In this document: piece by piece, positions 13,677 through 22,581 of the stretch | Position numbering within the stretch: position 1 is the stretch's first letter | How the letters are laid out: each line of letters starts with the position of its first letter | NCBI GenBank assembly: GCA_040266255.1 | Contig: JBDQEV010000016.1 | Span: 1 to 27,398 of the forward strand | Length of the DNA stretch: 27,398 nucleotides | Reading direction: 5' to 3' | Source: Comchoanobacter sp040266255 | GTDB lineage: Bacteria > Pseudomonadota > Gammaproteobacteria > Comchoanobacterales > Comchoanobacteraceae | The notes under the pieces: generated by a model | What the model was told of the DNA's origin: nothing | What the model saw: only the letters and a program-made list of their open reading frames with translations | Database searches by the model: none | Position numbers and translations under genes: made by a program

Positions 13677-15963
13677 TCCGAATCCTTCTATCGAACACCA
13701 GCGACATAACCAACAATATCATCCATAAAAATATTGCAACTACTAAACTTGTTATATCATAGTACCACACCATATTACGATTAAAATTGAGTGTAAATAA
13801 TCCAATATTTAATAATATCTGAGCAATAAATACCGCAATACCAAATACAAGACCTGTTTCCAAAGTCAGCATATATGGAATATCAATACTGATTCTTTTT
13901 AACTGTCGCCACTCAAGCTTTCTTTGTTTCTGCTGCTGATAAAAAATGACATAAAAGGCAAACCCCACAACTGATGCTGCTAAAATCAACAAGCTTATTA
14001 ACACATCAATCACCTGCTGAATAACTGCTTGGGACTTTTGAATATACTCTGAGATATTAATATAAATAACATTTGGATGCGCTTTTATCGCTGCATCTAC
14101 TTCTACTAAGTCTGAACCATTGACTCTTAAGCTCCCTAAATAAGAAGCTGGAAAATCATTTAAAATTTGCTGAGGAAGAACAAAGTAAAAGTTTGCACGC
14201 AATGATTGCCATTGTACAGACCTGACACTAGTGATCTTTAAAGCTATGGTTTGTCCCAAAATATTAAAGGTTAATATGTCACCCATTTTTAACCCTAGCC
14301 GCTGCATAATGCCATACTCTATAGATACACCATCTCCTAATTCACCCTCTAGCATGACATTAAAATCTGGTAATTGGGAAAAATGAGTCAAGTTCAACTG
14401 GCGATTGAATGCCTCATGCTGCAAATACCGACCATCTTGATACTCAGCAACACTTTGCCCATTTACTTCAATCAACTGCCCTCTAACGATTCTGTAAATC
14501 AAATCAGAGTCATACCACTGATATTGTTCAGCAAGCTGAGTATGATCATCTTCAGTCATACCTAAGAAGAAGTAATTAGGCGATCCTTCTGGAACATATT
14601 GCGAAAAAGATTCAACCGATTGATATCTTATGTGCCAAAGACCTTGTGCAATCACCAACATCAATACAATCGCCAATAGCAGCATCGTACTATCTTGTGG
14701 TCTTTGTCGCAGTCGGTTCAACATCACCAATGCATATTGCCCACGTCCAGATAAATTTTTAATCAGCAGCATAATGACAGAAAATGCACAAGCCACTAAA
14801 GCAATAGACACCAAAGCGATACTAAATAGTGTATCTATCAGGGCTATTGTATTCCATGTTGTTGATACGACAAATACTGTGAATACAGAACCAACCAATA
14901 GAACAAGCCAATTTGCTGTATGCCCTTCTTGCCGCTTTAATTGCACAAGTGTTGGTGTTTTTTGTAGTTGATACTGAAAAATAACCAACATCATCAAAGA
15001 ATATGCAGCTACCATATAAGCTGCACGAAGCACTGTTGGTAGCAAATTAATATTAAGTCCAAATATTGCCAATTGGGGAATGACCTGCTGAATCACCAGA
15101 ATAGAGATCCCTACACCAATACATAGACCAATGATAAGATGTGGCAAAATTGCAAATAATATACGCCTCACTCTCACAGATGCCTTGACACCAAATGCTT
15201 TCATCAAGCCACAAGCATAAGCGCTTTTCTGATGCGCATATGAATAAACAAGATATAAGACAACTGCAATCAACAGTGTACAAAATAACTGTAAATCCAT
15301 CATGGTCTCTTGCGCTTGATCGATCACACGCCCTAAGCGTCCCAGCTGACTAGTATCTAATAACTTTGCCCCAGACAGATCTACATCCACAAATTTACCC
15401 TGATCTGCTTTTGTATAGTAATAGTACCAGCTTGCCCTAAAACCTGGCTGATCTATACCAAGATTTGCGACATTTTCTATTGATAGAATCACCGTTGGAC
15501 TTAAACCTTGTGGTGAAAACACTTGTTCATCTTGCTGAATAAGAAAATCCTCTACGATATATTCATGCCCCAACAATGAAACCAGATCACCGATCTGAAT
15601 GCTTCTCTGATTTGCAAAGTCTTGATCTAACCAGGCTCCTTTTGGTGTAAGAGGTTGATGATTCAGTGACTTCAAACGACCTGAAATAGGATAGTTAGAA
15701 TCAATTAACTGCAAATCTACCAATGCTGTTGATTCTTCTGCGATCAGCATTGCACCCAACTTCACACTGACTGAAGCTGCATCTTCTGCTAGTGAGTGCT
15801 GCCACTTCTGCGGTGATTGCACTACAATAGGTGCACCAAGCCACCCTTGTGTAAATACATCCTTTGTATTAAAGAACTGATTTGGAATCGCATCAAATAT
15901 AGAGAGCGTTAGTAAGCTAAACGCTACCGCTACTTGTATCAAAAATCGCTGAGCAATGATCAT
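13660..15963 (-). CDS. ybbP: ABC transporter permease, FtsX/MacB-type (YbbP)
   Basis: This large inner-membrane permease has two FtsX-like units (767 aa; E. coli YbbP 804 aa). It has an N-terminal helix (about 8-28), a periplasmic domain of about 200 residues, three helices around 220-335, four central helices (about 350-440), a second periplasmic domain (about 445-650), and a C-terminal three-helix FtsX bundle (about 660-760). In E. coli ybbA-ybbP lies divergently next to tesA, and the same layout is kept here. Its substrate is unproven. The ATG overlaps the ybbA stop codon in ATGA form, so translation would normally be coupled to ybbA. ybbA carries an internal stop, while ybbP itself is intact. 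Confidence 0.85.
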   Translation of the reverse strand: MIIAQRFLIQVAVAFSLLTLSIFDAIPNQFFNTKDVFTQGWLGAPIVVQSPQKWQHSLAEDAASVSVKLGAMLIAEESTALVDLQLIDSNYPISGRLKSLNHQPLTPKGAWLDQDFANQRSIQIGDLVSLLGHEYIVEDFLIQQDEQVFSPQGLSPTVILSIENVANLGIDQPGFRASWYYYYTKADQGKFVDVDLSGAKLLDTSQLGRLGRVIDQAQETMMDLQLFCTLLIAVVLYLVYSYAHQKSAYACGLMKAFGVKASVRVRRILFAILPHLIIGLCIGVGISILVIQQVIPQLAIFGLNINLLPTVLRAAYMVAAYSLMMLVIFQYQLQKTPTLVQLKRQEGHTANWLVLLVGSVFTVFVVSTTWNTIALIDTLFSIALVSIALVACAFSVIMLLIKNLSGRGQYALVMLNRLRQRPQDSTMLLLAIVLMLVIAQGLWHIRYQSVESFSQYVPEGSPNYFFLGMTEDDHTQLAEQYQWYDSDLIYRIVRGQLIEVNGQSVAEYQDGRYLQHEAFNRQLNLTHFSQLPDFNVMLEGELGDGVSIEYGIMQRLGLKMGDILTFNILGQTIALKITSVRSVQWQSLRANFYFVLPQQILNDFPASYLGSLRVNGSDLVEVDAAIKAHPNVIYINISEYIQKSQAVIQQVIDVLISLLILAASVVGFAFYVIFYQQQKQRKLEWRQLKRISIDIPYMLTLETGLVFGIAVFIAQILLNIGLFTLNFNRNMVWYYDITSLVVAIFLWMILLVMSLVFDRRIRNGQGH

Positions 15964-16607
15964 GAGTTGATCTCAATCACACGATCCGCATATGTTGCTA
16001 TCTTCGAGTCGTGGGTCACTGTAATCAATGTTAACTGATATTCTTTTTGTAGCGTTTGCATCATCGACATCACTTGATCCGCATGCAATCGATCTAACTG
16101 TGCTGTAGGTTCATCTAAAATAATCAGTTTAGGCTTCATCAATAACGCACGTGCAATCGCAACTCTTTGCTTCTCACCACCAGACAATAAACCACATACC
16201 ATATACGATCGCTCTTCAAGATTGAGTTTCTGTAATAACGTGAGTGCTTCTTCCTTTAAACCTGAATATTTTTGATTGACAGTCAGCAGCATATTTTCGA
16301 CTGGCGTCAACCCCTCAAGTAAAGCAAAATCTTGAAACACGAAACCTATATGATGCCGCCTATATACAATTGATTCAGCTTCATTCATCTGGTCTATGCG
16401 TTGCCCATTAACTGACACTATACCTTAATCCGGGCGCTCTAAACCCGCAATTAAATTGACTAGAGTTGTTTTTCCAGAACCTGATGGGCCCATAATTGCA
16501 ACATGCTCTGCCTGCATGACTTGCATCGAAAAGTTATCCATGATATCAATGATTTCAGAACCCGATTGAAACGACTTACAAATGCCTTCCAAAGATACAA
16601 AAGCCAC
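15960..16607 (-). pseudogene. ybbA: ABC transporter ATPase YbbA, interrupted by an in-frame TAA
   Basis: This is a LolD/MacB-class ATPase (216 codons if intact). From ATG 16607, the first part encodes Walker A GPSGSGKTT and runs through LIAGLERPD to TAA at 16425-16427. The same frame continues at once with GIVSVNGQ and then all later motifs: Q-loop FVFQDF, signature LSGGEKQRVAIARAL, Walker B LIILDEP, H-loop TVTHD. The stop replaces one residue that is Ser in E. coli YbbA, so a TCA to TAA change is likely. A GTG at 16418 could restart translation. The downstream part alone would lack Walker A and could not bind ATP normally. Options are a recent pseudogene, readthrough, two complementing fragments, or a sequence error. 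The end overlaps ybbP and the 5' end overlaps tesA. Confidence 0.85.
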
Positions 16608-17208
16608 TATTTACTCCATTTGGCTACTCTTTATTCTAACATTCCTGCCTGGACTTTGCTACTCTACGAACTATGATGGTGTTATATTAGGTGATAGCAT
16701 CAGCTCTGGATACGGCGTAACTCAAACTCAAAATTGGGTCTATGTATGGCAGCAATCACTGACTTGTCATCCAAAAATATCCAACATTAGCGTACAAGGT
16801 GCCACAACTGCTGATGGGCTAGATAACCTCATTTACTTCTATCAACAACACCAGGCAAAATGGATGATTTTAGAACTAGGCGGTAATGATGGCTTAAGAG
16901 GATTAAACCTCGACGCGATGCAAAATCGTTTAGAAAAGATGATTCAACTGGCAAGATCCAAAAGAACTGATATTTATTTAGTATCAACCGATCTGCCTGC
17001 CAACTATGGTGAAACTTACCGAAAACAGTTCAAATCAAAATTTGAGGAGCTTGCAAAGAGGTACAACCTCAATCATATCAGTTTGTTTTTCCCCTCAGAC
17101 CAAGCACTTATTCAAAGTGATGGCATACATCCGTCACCAAAAGGACATGCCTTGATTGCTGACGCAATGCGCCCTCTTTCTGATATCATCTGCAAAATTG
17201 ACAATTAA
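16582..17208 (+). CDS. tesA: Periplasmic GDSL esterase / lysophospholipase TesA
   Basis: This SGNH-hydrolase is exported to the periplasm and has thioesterase, arylesterase and lysophospholipase activity in E. coli. A signal peptide is predicted over residues 1-28 (hydrophobic core SIWLLFILTFLPG, cleavage near CYS-TN). The SGNH blocks are block I GDSISSGYG with nucleophile Ser39, block II Gly in SVQGATTADG, block III GGNDGLRG, and block V DGIHPSPKGH with Asp180 and His183. The 208-residue length equals E. coli TesA. ATG 16582 is the only good start and lies within the 5' end of divergent ybbA, so the two genes overlap head to head by 26 bp and each promoter must lie inside the other gene. No ribosome site is evident. 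Confidence 0.9.
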   Translation: MPSKDTKATIYSIWLLFILTFLPGLCYSTNYDGVILGDSISSGYGVTQTQNWVYVWQQSLTCHPKISNISVQGATTADGLDNLIYFYQQHQAKWMILELGGNDGLRGLNLDAMQNRLEKMIQLARSKRTDIYLVSTDLPANYGETYRKQFKSKFEELAKRYNLNHISLFFPSDQALIQSDGIHPSPKGHALIADAMRPLSDIICKIDN

Positions 17209-17257
17209 GCCTTTCTTCAGCTAACATATGGATAGAAATGGACTACTAGGAATCTAA

Positions 17258-20080
17258 ATGATAGGGACAATAATTACCATCTGCAGCGGATTTTTTATAG
17301 GATATAGGGTACAACTGAACCTATCAAATTTTTCAGCCATGGCTTTAGGACAATCACCAGACCCAAATATGAGAGTTGGTCTAGTTTCTTCAATTTTTTG
17401 TTTGGGATATATGTTGCTTGGTGGTCATGCGGCACTTTGGACTTTATCAGCACTCGTACCAATTGCTCTCATTGCAATACACTCGTACATGTTATACGGC
17501 AGGATGCCTAACATTACAATTTCAGTTTCAAAATTTATTTCGGGCATGAATATACCAGTCATTTCTCAGATTTCAGCTATAATCTGGTCAGCTGTCTGTT
17601 ATCAAGACTCAAAAATGCAAAGCTGGGCAAAACAAGAGAGTAACTACCCCAAAATCCGAGATGCAATCAATTGGGTCTTAACCAATCTGCATTGGATAGC
17701 TTATGCAGGAATCACAATGGCGACAATCATTTTCTGCTTAAAGTATGCCCTTATAGATTTAGGCATTGAAGTGATTGCTGCACTTACCAGCATCGTCCTC
17801 TATGAAATCAATACACACCAAGGTCTATTTTCTAAACATACCAGAGAAGGTCTTCAAAAACTGAGCCTTGTCTCAACTAGCATCTCAAGCCCAATTTCAG
17901 CAGCCTTTATCCTACCCCTACAAGACAGCCTGCCCTATTTACAAGCGCTATTCATAAAGATCTGGATGACCTTATTTTATATTACATTACCATTTGCAAG
18001 AAAAGCACAATCTGCAGGAAAGCGCACGCTCAAAAAAGATTATAAACCCAAATCCTGTGATACGTTTACTGATGATCTAAACAACATACATACGATTCAA
18101 CAAGATTTGAATGCAGATTTTACATTAGAAGAGATAAAACAAACACAAGTCCAATCTAAAAAGACATTGAGATCCATAATTGACAACTACTTCAAAAACA
18201 GCCAAGACACATTTATAAAATCTTTATATCGATACTACCCTATCATTTTGTTAGGCCTTCTCTCACATTTCCCTTTGCCTGGATTAATCTCTATTCTTTC
18301 CTTTTGCATTGCTGAATTAATTTTTAACTACTGGCAAAAAACACATGGATTAAAGGAAATCAAATCTAAAGTCAGCGAAGACCCAACGCTAATACTAAAA
18401 GGCCAATCCCAGCACATTTATGATCAACTTAAAGAATCTGAAATAGATCTCAGCACGGATCAAGTCAAAAATAAACTGAGATTTTCATTCAATCCAGAAA
18501 AAATTAAACAAGCTCCTGAAGTAATGCTAAAGTTCCCTGAAATCAATGATCAACTGAGTGATGCAGCACTACGACAAGCGATCGATCAAAAAATTCTCCC
18601 TTATTTAGATACAAACAGTGCTGTTTACCTTGGAAATAAACAAGATCTCAGTCAACTTAAAGATAAAATTGACGATCTAAAGCACAAAATAGATACCGGC
18701 TATTTATCGTCCCGTGGAATTCAAAATATTGCTGATACTGTTCGCTCAATTGCACACATCTTAAATACCTATCATGAAGCACAAGATATCAAATCCTTAA
18801 ATGGTAAATTTGAAGACTTTCTTGAGAGCTTTAATGTTTGTGCTGCTGGAATACAGTTTAATGTATTTAACTTTGCTCAACAATTACCTGAAGCAAATAC
18901 GCCATTAGACAGAATGAAAGCAGTCTGGGACACTTATCTTCAGAGCTTTTGGACCAGGCACGCTCAGCCCCATGATGAAAATTCTGCTACCATGTCAACT
19001 CCAATGTGTTATTGGAAGTCTTTTATTCAACTCAGAGCAGCAGAAAGTGACCAGCAAGACTTACATGCAGCAAATCTATTTAACCTAATGTGGACAAAAA
19101 ACCTACCCTCATCACTATATGCGACAGCAAAAAATGAGACCATGAGTGCCGCTGCCAAAGACGCGTTCAACTTGTTCAATGCAATCAGTGTTCCATCTAT
19201 TGAACACCTCTTTGGCAATGAATGGCAAACACCTATGATTGAAAGCGGTATGGCTGGACAGATCATCACTCAATACCTTGAGGACAAACTCCTCAAACAA
19301 ACCAGTATAAAGCTCTCTGACTTTAAAACAATGCTTAGCATACTCCCTCAATACGCAATTGATAGCTTAGCAGATCACTTTTCAGACCCTGGAACACTAA
19401 CTGCACTAGCTCAGCAAGCTATGATTGAGCTGCGTAATACAGCAACAAAAATCAACGCTGATTCCGTCACGAAACACATACAAGCAGCACTTCCAGGAAT
19501 CACCTTCAGCACTGATAAACAAGCGCTTGAAGAAGCGATTATAGAGCTATCAATTGCTGATCTAAATGCATCAAAACAAGCAGTTGATACCGATTGTGTA
19601 CATCAGTATTTACAGAGAAAGTTTGGACAATTTTTTGATGATGAACATGAATTTTGTCTTGATAACATTCAATTGTCTTTAGACTGCCCTAGTGATTTAA
19701 AAACGTCTCTTTGTGGCATTATGAAACAAATGATTGAAAGGTTTGACTGTCTTGGCAGTCCACATACTGCTGCGATAACACATATATTGATGCAAGCCGG
19801 CTACATTGTTCGCTCAAAAGATATTGCAAAAGAACAAAAGTTTTCAGGACTTCACAGCATTCTTAGTATCTTACTGGACATTCCTAAGACTCTCTTAGAT
19901 TTACCCAAGATCATAAAGCTAGTGACTACATTTATTTTTAAGTTCTCTATTGATGTCATCTGCCTACCTGTATCATCTGCAAAACTAGCATACAGATACG
20001 CAAAGCCAACAGCCTTCTCCAATGCAACAACAGCAAAAGAAAATGGCATAGCGAATATACCTGCTGCTCAAGCCGCATAG
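17258..20080 (+). CDS. Large polytopic membrane protein of unknown function, 940 aa
   Basis: I do not recognise a family. Residues about 1-250 hold several hydrophobic helices (about 1-16, 40-80, 100-116, 148-186, 205-248). A charged segment follows, then another hydrophobic hairpin at about 325-358. Residues about 370-860 are soluble and almost wholly helical, with the look of helical repeats. Close to the end are amphipathic or hydrophobic helices, including LLDIPKTLLDLPKII (about 876-890), and the protein ends IPAAQAA. ATG 17258 follows TAGGA six bases upstream. The N-terminal part shows weak similarity in layout and local motifs (LKYALIDLGIEVIA; SISSPISAAF) to the two membrane proteins at 22582 and 23558. 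A membrane scaffold or a secreted host-membrane protein is possible. Function is unknown. Confidence 0.75.
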   Translation: MIGTIITICSGFFIGYRVQLNLSNFSAMALGQSPDPNMRVGLVSSIFCLGYMLLGGHAALWTLSALVPIALIAIHSYMLYGRMPNITISVSKFISGMNIPVISQISAIIWSAVCYQDSKMQSWAKQESNYPKIRDAINWVLTNLHWIAYAGITMATIIFCLKYALIDLGIEVIAALTSIVLYEINTHQGLFSKHTREGLQKLSLVSTSISSPISAAFILPLQDSLPYLQALFIKIWMTLFYITLPFARKAQSAGKRTLKKDYKPKSCDTFTDDLNNIHTIQQDLNADFTLEEIKQTQVQSKKTLRSIIDNYFKNSQDTFIKSLYRYYPIILLGLLSHFPLPGLISILSFCIAELIFNYWQKTHGLKEIKSKVSEDPTLILKGQSQHIYDQLKESEIDLSTDQVKNKLRFSFNPEKIKQAPEVMLKFPEINDQLSDAALRQAIDQKILPYLDTNSAVYLGNKQDLSQLKDKIDDLKHKIDTGYLSSRGIQNIADTVRSIAHILNTYHEAQDIKSLNGKFEDFLESFNVCAAGIQFNVFNFAQQLPEANTPLDRMKAVWDTYLQSFWTRHAQPHDENSATMSTPMCYWKSFIQLRAAESDQQDLHAANLFNLMWTKNLPSSLYATAKNETMSAAAKDAFNLFNAISVPSIEHLFGNEWQTPMIESGMAGQIITQYLEDKLLKQTSIKLSDFKTMLSILPQYAIDSLADHFSDPGTLTALAQQAMIELRNTATKINADSVTKHIQAALPGITFSTDKQALEEAIIELSIADLNASKQAVDTDCVHQYLQRKFGQFFDDEHEFCLDNIQLSLDCPSDLKTSLCGIMKQMIERFDCLGSPHTAAITHILMQAGYIVRSKDIAKEQKFSGLHSILSILLDIPKTLLDLPKIIKLVTTFIFKFSIDVICLPVSSAKLAYRYAKPTAFSNATTAKENGIANIPAAQAA

Positions 20081-20337
20081 CAGAAATAAGAAGGCCAGTG
20101 ATGATACTGACTAGGAATCATAGTACATGATTTCTATCCAATACGATCTGAGAAAAGGCTAACATAAAGTTTAGTGCTTCAAAATGCGATGTACTTTTAT
20201 TATAAGAACGAGTAATCAATTATATAGATAATCTACGACAAATACTTTAGGATAAGAATCAATGAGCTTTCAAAAGCACAAGAAGGAAGGATTGTGGCAA
20301 CACAATAAAAGGTAACAATGCAGGAGCAAGAGATAAA
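20081..20337. other. Intergenic stretch, no clear content
   Basis: This is the first part of a 641-bp gap that contains only the small frame at 20338-20547. A 17-codon frame at 20262 is too short to support. An ACTAGGAATC string at about 20109 matches the ribosome-site context of the genes at 17258 and 21385, but only an 11-codon frame follows it here. No promoter or terminator stands out. Confidence 0.5.
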
Positions 20338-20547
20338 ATGAGTACTTCAGAAGCAGGAAACACCTGTAGCGTTTCGAAACAAGAAAGCGTCAAACATGCT
20401 AACCCTGCACAAACAGCAAATCAAAATAGCACACCCAAAAAAGGATTGAAACACACTTCTCAACTACCTTCTGCAGCAGCACTGTGCTTATTTAATACAG
20501 CGCGTGCAAATGACAGCCATACAGTTCACCAGCCTAGAACTGGCTAG
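20338..20547 (+). CDS. Small hydrophilic protein, 69 aa (moderate support)
   Basis: This ATG-started frame has a good ribosome site (AGGAG ending about 12 bases upstream, with GAGATAAA between). The product is Ser/Asn/Gln/Thr-rich, lacks membrane helices and looks disordered, apart from a short hydrophobic stretch PSAAALCLFNTA near residues 43-54. I do not recognise it. It lies between the 940-aa membrane protein and the glutathione transferase gene on the same strand. It may be a lineage-specific small protein or a chance frame. Confidence 0.4.
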   Translation: MSTSEAGNTCSVSKQESVKHANPAQTANQNSTPKKGLKHTSQLPSAAALCLFNTARANDSHTVHQPRTG

Positions 20548-20721
20548 CTCAATACGCTTAATCACCAAAAACAATGTACCTGCTGTTTCCATACCCAACC
20601 TAGTGGTGCTAAAACTCTGATGTATCCATTACTATTTTTTAATTTTTTTAATTCACTCATATTTTGCTTTTATTTAGTAAATATCTGACTAAAATATACC
20701 TTAGAAACGATCGGGACAACC
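20548..20721. other. Intergenic stretch before the glutathione transferase gene
   Basis: These 174 bp are AT-rich, with T-runs at about 20634-20650. TTGCTT (20664) and TAAAAT (20690) are promoter-like, but 20 bp apart, which is longer than usual. No gene is seen. Confidence 0.4.
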
Positions 20722-21372
20722 ATGTCAAACATTCAGCTATATTCGCTTGCTACGCCTAATGGTCAAAAAGTATCAATTGCACTTGAAGAAATGAATCTAC
20801 CCTATGATGCACATATTATTGATATCCGAAAAGGCGATCAGTTTACAGATCATTTCATCAAAATTAACCCTAATTCTAAAATCCCAGCCATCATTGATCC
20901 ATCTGGTGACAAAGGAAAACCCTTATCGGTTATGGAGTCTGGTGCGATACTGCTTTATCTAGCTGAAAAAACAAAGTGTTTTATCTCTAAAGATATTGCT
21001 CAACGATCTAAAGAGCTACAATGGCTATTTTGGCAGATGGGCGGCTTGGGACCAATGTTTGGTCAATTTGGTCATTTTACTGTGTATGCAGACAAAAAGA
21101 ACGACCTGAATTATGGGATAAATCGTTATGAAACTGAAACAAAACGACTATTAAAAGTATTAGACACTCAGCTTTCAAAAACACATTATATTGCTGGCAA
21201 AGATATTTCTATTGCAGACTTTGCAATCTTACCTTGGGTCATTGGCTTAGATGTCTTTTATCATGCTAGAGAGCGGTTAGCGCTTTCTGAGTATCATCAT
21301 ATTTCTCGGTGGTGCATAGAGTTACTCTCACGGCCAAGTGTGCAAAAAGGCATGAATGTTTGCAAAAGATAA
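20722..21372 (+). CDS. Glutathione S-transferase, YghU/YfcG-like
   Basis: This cytoplasmic glutathione-dependent enzyme has 216 residues. The N-terminal thioredoxin-like domain (about 1-85) starts IQLYSLATPNGQKVSIALEE. The TPNG-KV pattern with an Asn in place of the usual catalytic Ser/Tyr is that of the nu-class (YghU/YfcG) enzymes, which act as disulfide-bond oxidoreductases with glutathione. The cis-Pro is in NSKIPAII, and the glutathione-contacting MESGAILLYLAEK follows. The C-terminal helical domain (about 92-216) contains HYIAGKDISIADFAILPWV, the conserved GST capping motif. It lies 12 bp before rmuC on the same strand, so the two may be co-transcribed. The exact substrate is unknown. 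Confidence 0.85.
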   Translation: MSNIQLYSLATPNGQKVSIALEEMNLPYDAHIIDIRKGDQFTDHFIKINPNSKIPAIIDPSGDKGKPLSVMESGAILLYLAEKTKCFISKDIAQRSKELQWLFWQMGGLGPMFGQFGHFTVYADKKNDLNYGINRYETETKRLLKVLDTQLSKTHYIAGKDISIADFAILPWVIGLDVFYHARERLALSEYHHISRWCIELLSRPSVQKGMNVCKR

Positions 21373-21384
21373 CTAGGAATCAAT

Positions 21385-22524
21385 ATGTATATAGAAATTA
21401 TAACCACTCTGAACGTCTTATTGATTGGATTGGTGATTTACAATCATACTCAAAATCAGTCAAAACAGTCCATAGAAAATATCCGTGATCAGTTAAAAAT
21501 ATCCGACCAACAACATAAAGAAGATCGCAGCGAAAGACAAAAACAAACCTCACTCATGCTTTCAGGTCTTAAAAGTGAGATGCTCAATACACTACTACAA
21601 ACACTTAAGCACCATAATGATCACAGCAAGCAAGACATCAAGCTCTTAACTGAATCTGTTCATAAGCGACTAGGAGAAATCAGTGATCGGGTTAATCATA
21701 GAATGCAAGAGAACTTCGAGAAGAACTCAACAGTGATTCAGGATGTACTCAAGCATTTGGCATTAATTGATAAAGCACAGGACAATATTACTAATCTTTC
21801 AGAGCAAGTTGTTGATTTACAGAAAATCCTAACCGATAAATCATCACGCGGCGCATATGGTGAGGTTCAATTAGAGCAACTGGTTGCAAACATTATCCCA
21901 CAAGCCAATTATACAATGCAGGCTACATTACCAAATCAAAAGAGAGTCGATTGTCTACTTAAGCTCCCAAAACCATCTGGGGACATTGCAATCGATGCAA
22001 AGTTCCCCTTGGAGAATTACCAAAGATTTATTAAAGCAACTGATATCTCAGAACAAAAATCTGCTAGTCAGCAGTTTAAGATTGATATCAAGAAGCATAT
22101 TGATGATATTCAATCGCGCTATATTATCCCTGGAATAACAGCAAATGGTGCAATTATGTTCATTCCTGCAGAAGCAATCTTCGCGCATATTCACGCTAAT
22201 CATGTCGATATTGTATCCTATGCACAGAAACAACAGGTTTGGATTTGCTCGCCTACAACGCTCATGGCTGTATTAAATACAGCCTACGCTGTCATTAAAG
22301 ATCACACTACGAAAAATCAAGTTGCGCTGATCAAACAACACCTCAGCTCGCTTGCAACAGACTTTGGTCGCTTTGACAAGCGCATGAGTCAACTTGCAAG
22401 ACATATTGATCAAGCACAAGCAGATTGCGGATTGATTAAGACATCATCTCATAAAATTACTCAGCGCTTTGAAAGCATTGAACGTTGCGATATATCTGAG
22501 GAACTTGAAAGTATAGAAAGCTAG
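21385..22524 (+). CDS. rmuC: DNA recombination protein RmuC
   Basis: RmuC is a predicted nuclease-like protein that limits recombination at inverted repeats in E. coli. An N-terminal membrane helix covers about residues 3-21. A long coiled coil follows (about 25-155). The RmuC core begins with SSRGAYGEVQLEQLV near residue 152. IDAKFPLENYQRF near residue 211 carries the Asp/Lys pair expected of a PD-(D/E)xK-type fold, and AIMFIPAEAIFAHI follows. At 379 residues it is shorter than E. coli RmuC (475), mostly at the ends. ATG 21385 follows ACTAGGAATC, a clear ribosome site 12 bp after the GST gene. Confidence 0.9.
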   Translation: MYIEIITTLNVLLIGLVIYNHTQNQSKQSIENIRDQLKISDQQHKEDRSERQKQTSLMLSGLKSEMLNTLLQTLKHHNDHSKQDIKLLTESVHKRLGEISDRVNHRMQENFEKNSTVIQDVLKHLALIDKAQDNITNLSEQVVDLQKILTDKSSRGAYGEVQLEQLVANIIPQANYTMQATLPNQKRVDCLLKLPKPSGDIAIDAKFPLENYQRFIKATDISEQKSASQQFKIDIKKHIDDIQSRYIIPGITANGAIMFIPAEAIFAHIHANHVDIVSYAQKQQVWICSPTTLMAVLNTAYAVIKDHTTKNQVALIKQHLSSLATDFGRFDKRMSQLARHIDQAQADCGLIKTSSHKITQRFESIERCDISEELESIES

Positions 22525-22581
22525 ATTGACAATACTATAATTTCGCATTATCATCTACTTAAGTCCAAACATTGTTTATAA

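Noticed and set aside
14630..14971. A 113-codon plus-strand frame antisense to ybbP
   Set aside because: It lies wholly inside a well-supported permease gene on the other strand, has Cys-rich, family-less composition and no ribosome site. It is a shadow frame.
19027..19351. Two minus-strand frames inside the 940-aa gene
   Set aside because: They are antisense to a continuous long frame with a good ribosome site. They overlap each other and match no family.
20262..20315. A 17-codon frame after an AGGATA-like site
   Set aside because: It is too short and not in frame with the 69-codon frame that follows. There is no similarity to support it.
22526..22541. Promoter TTGACA / TATAAT before the 301-aa gene
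   Set aside because: Only four bases separate the two hexamers, so they cannot act as one sigma-70 promoter.
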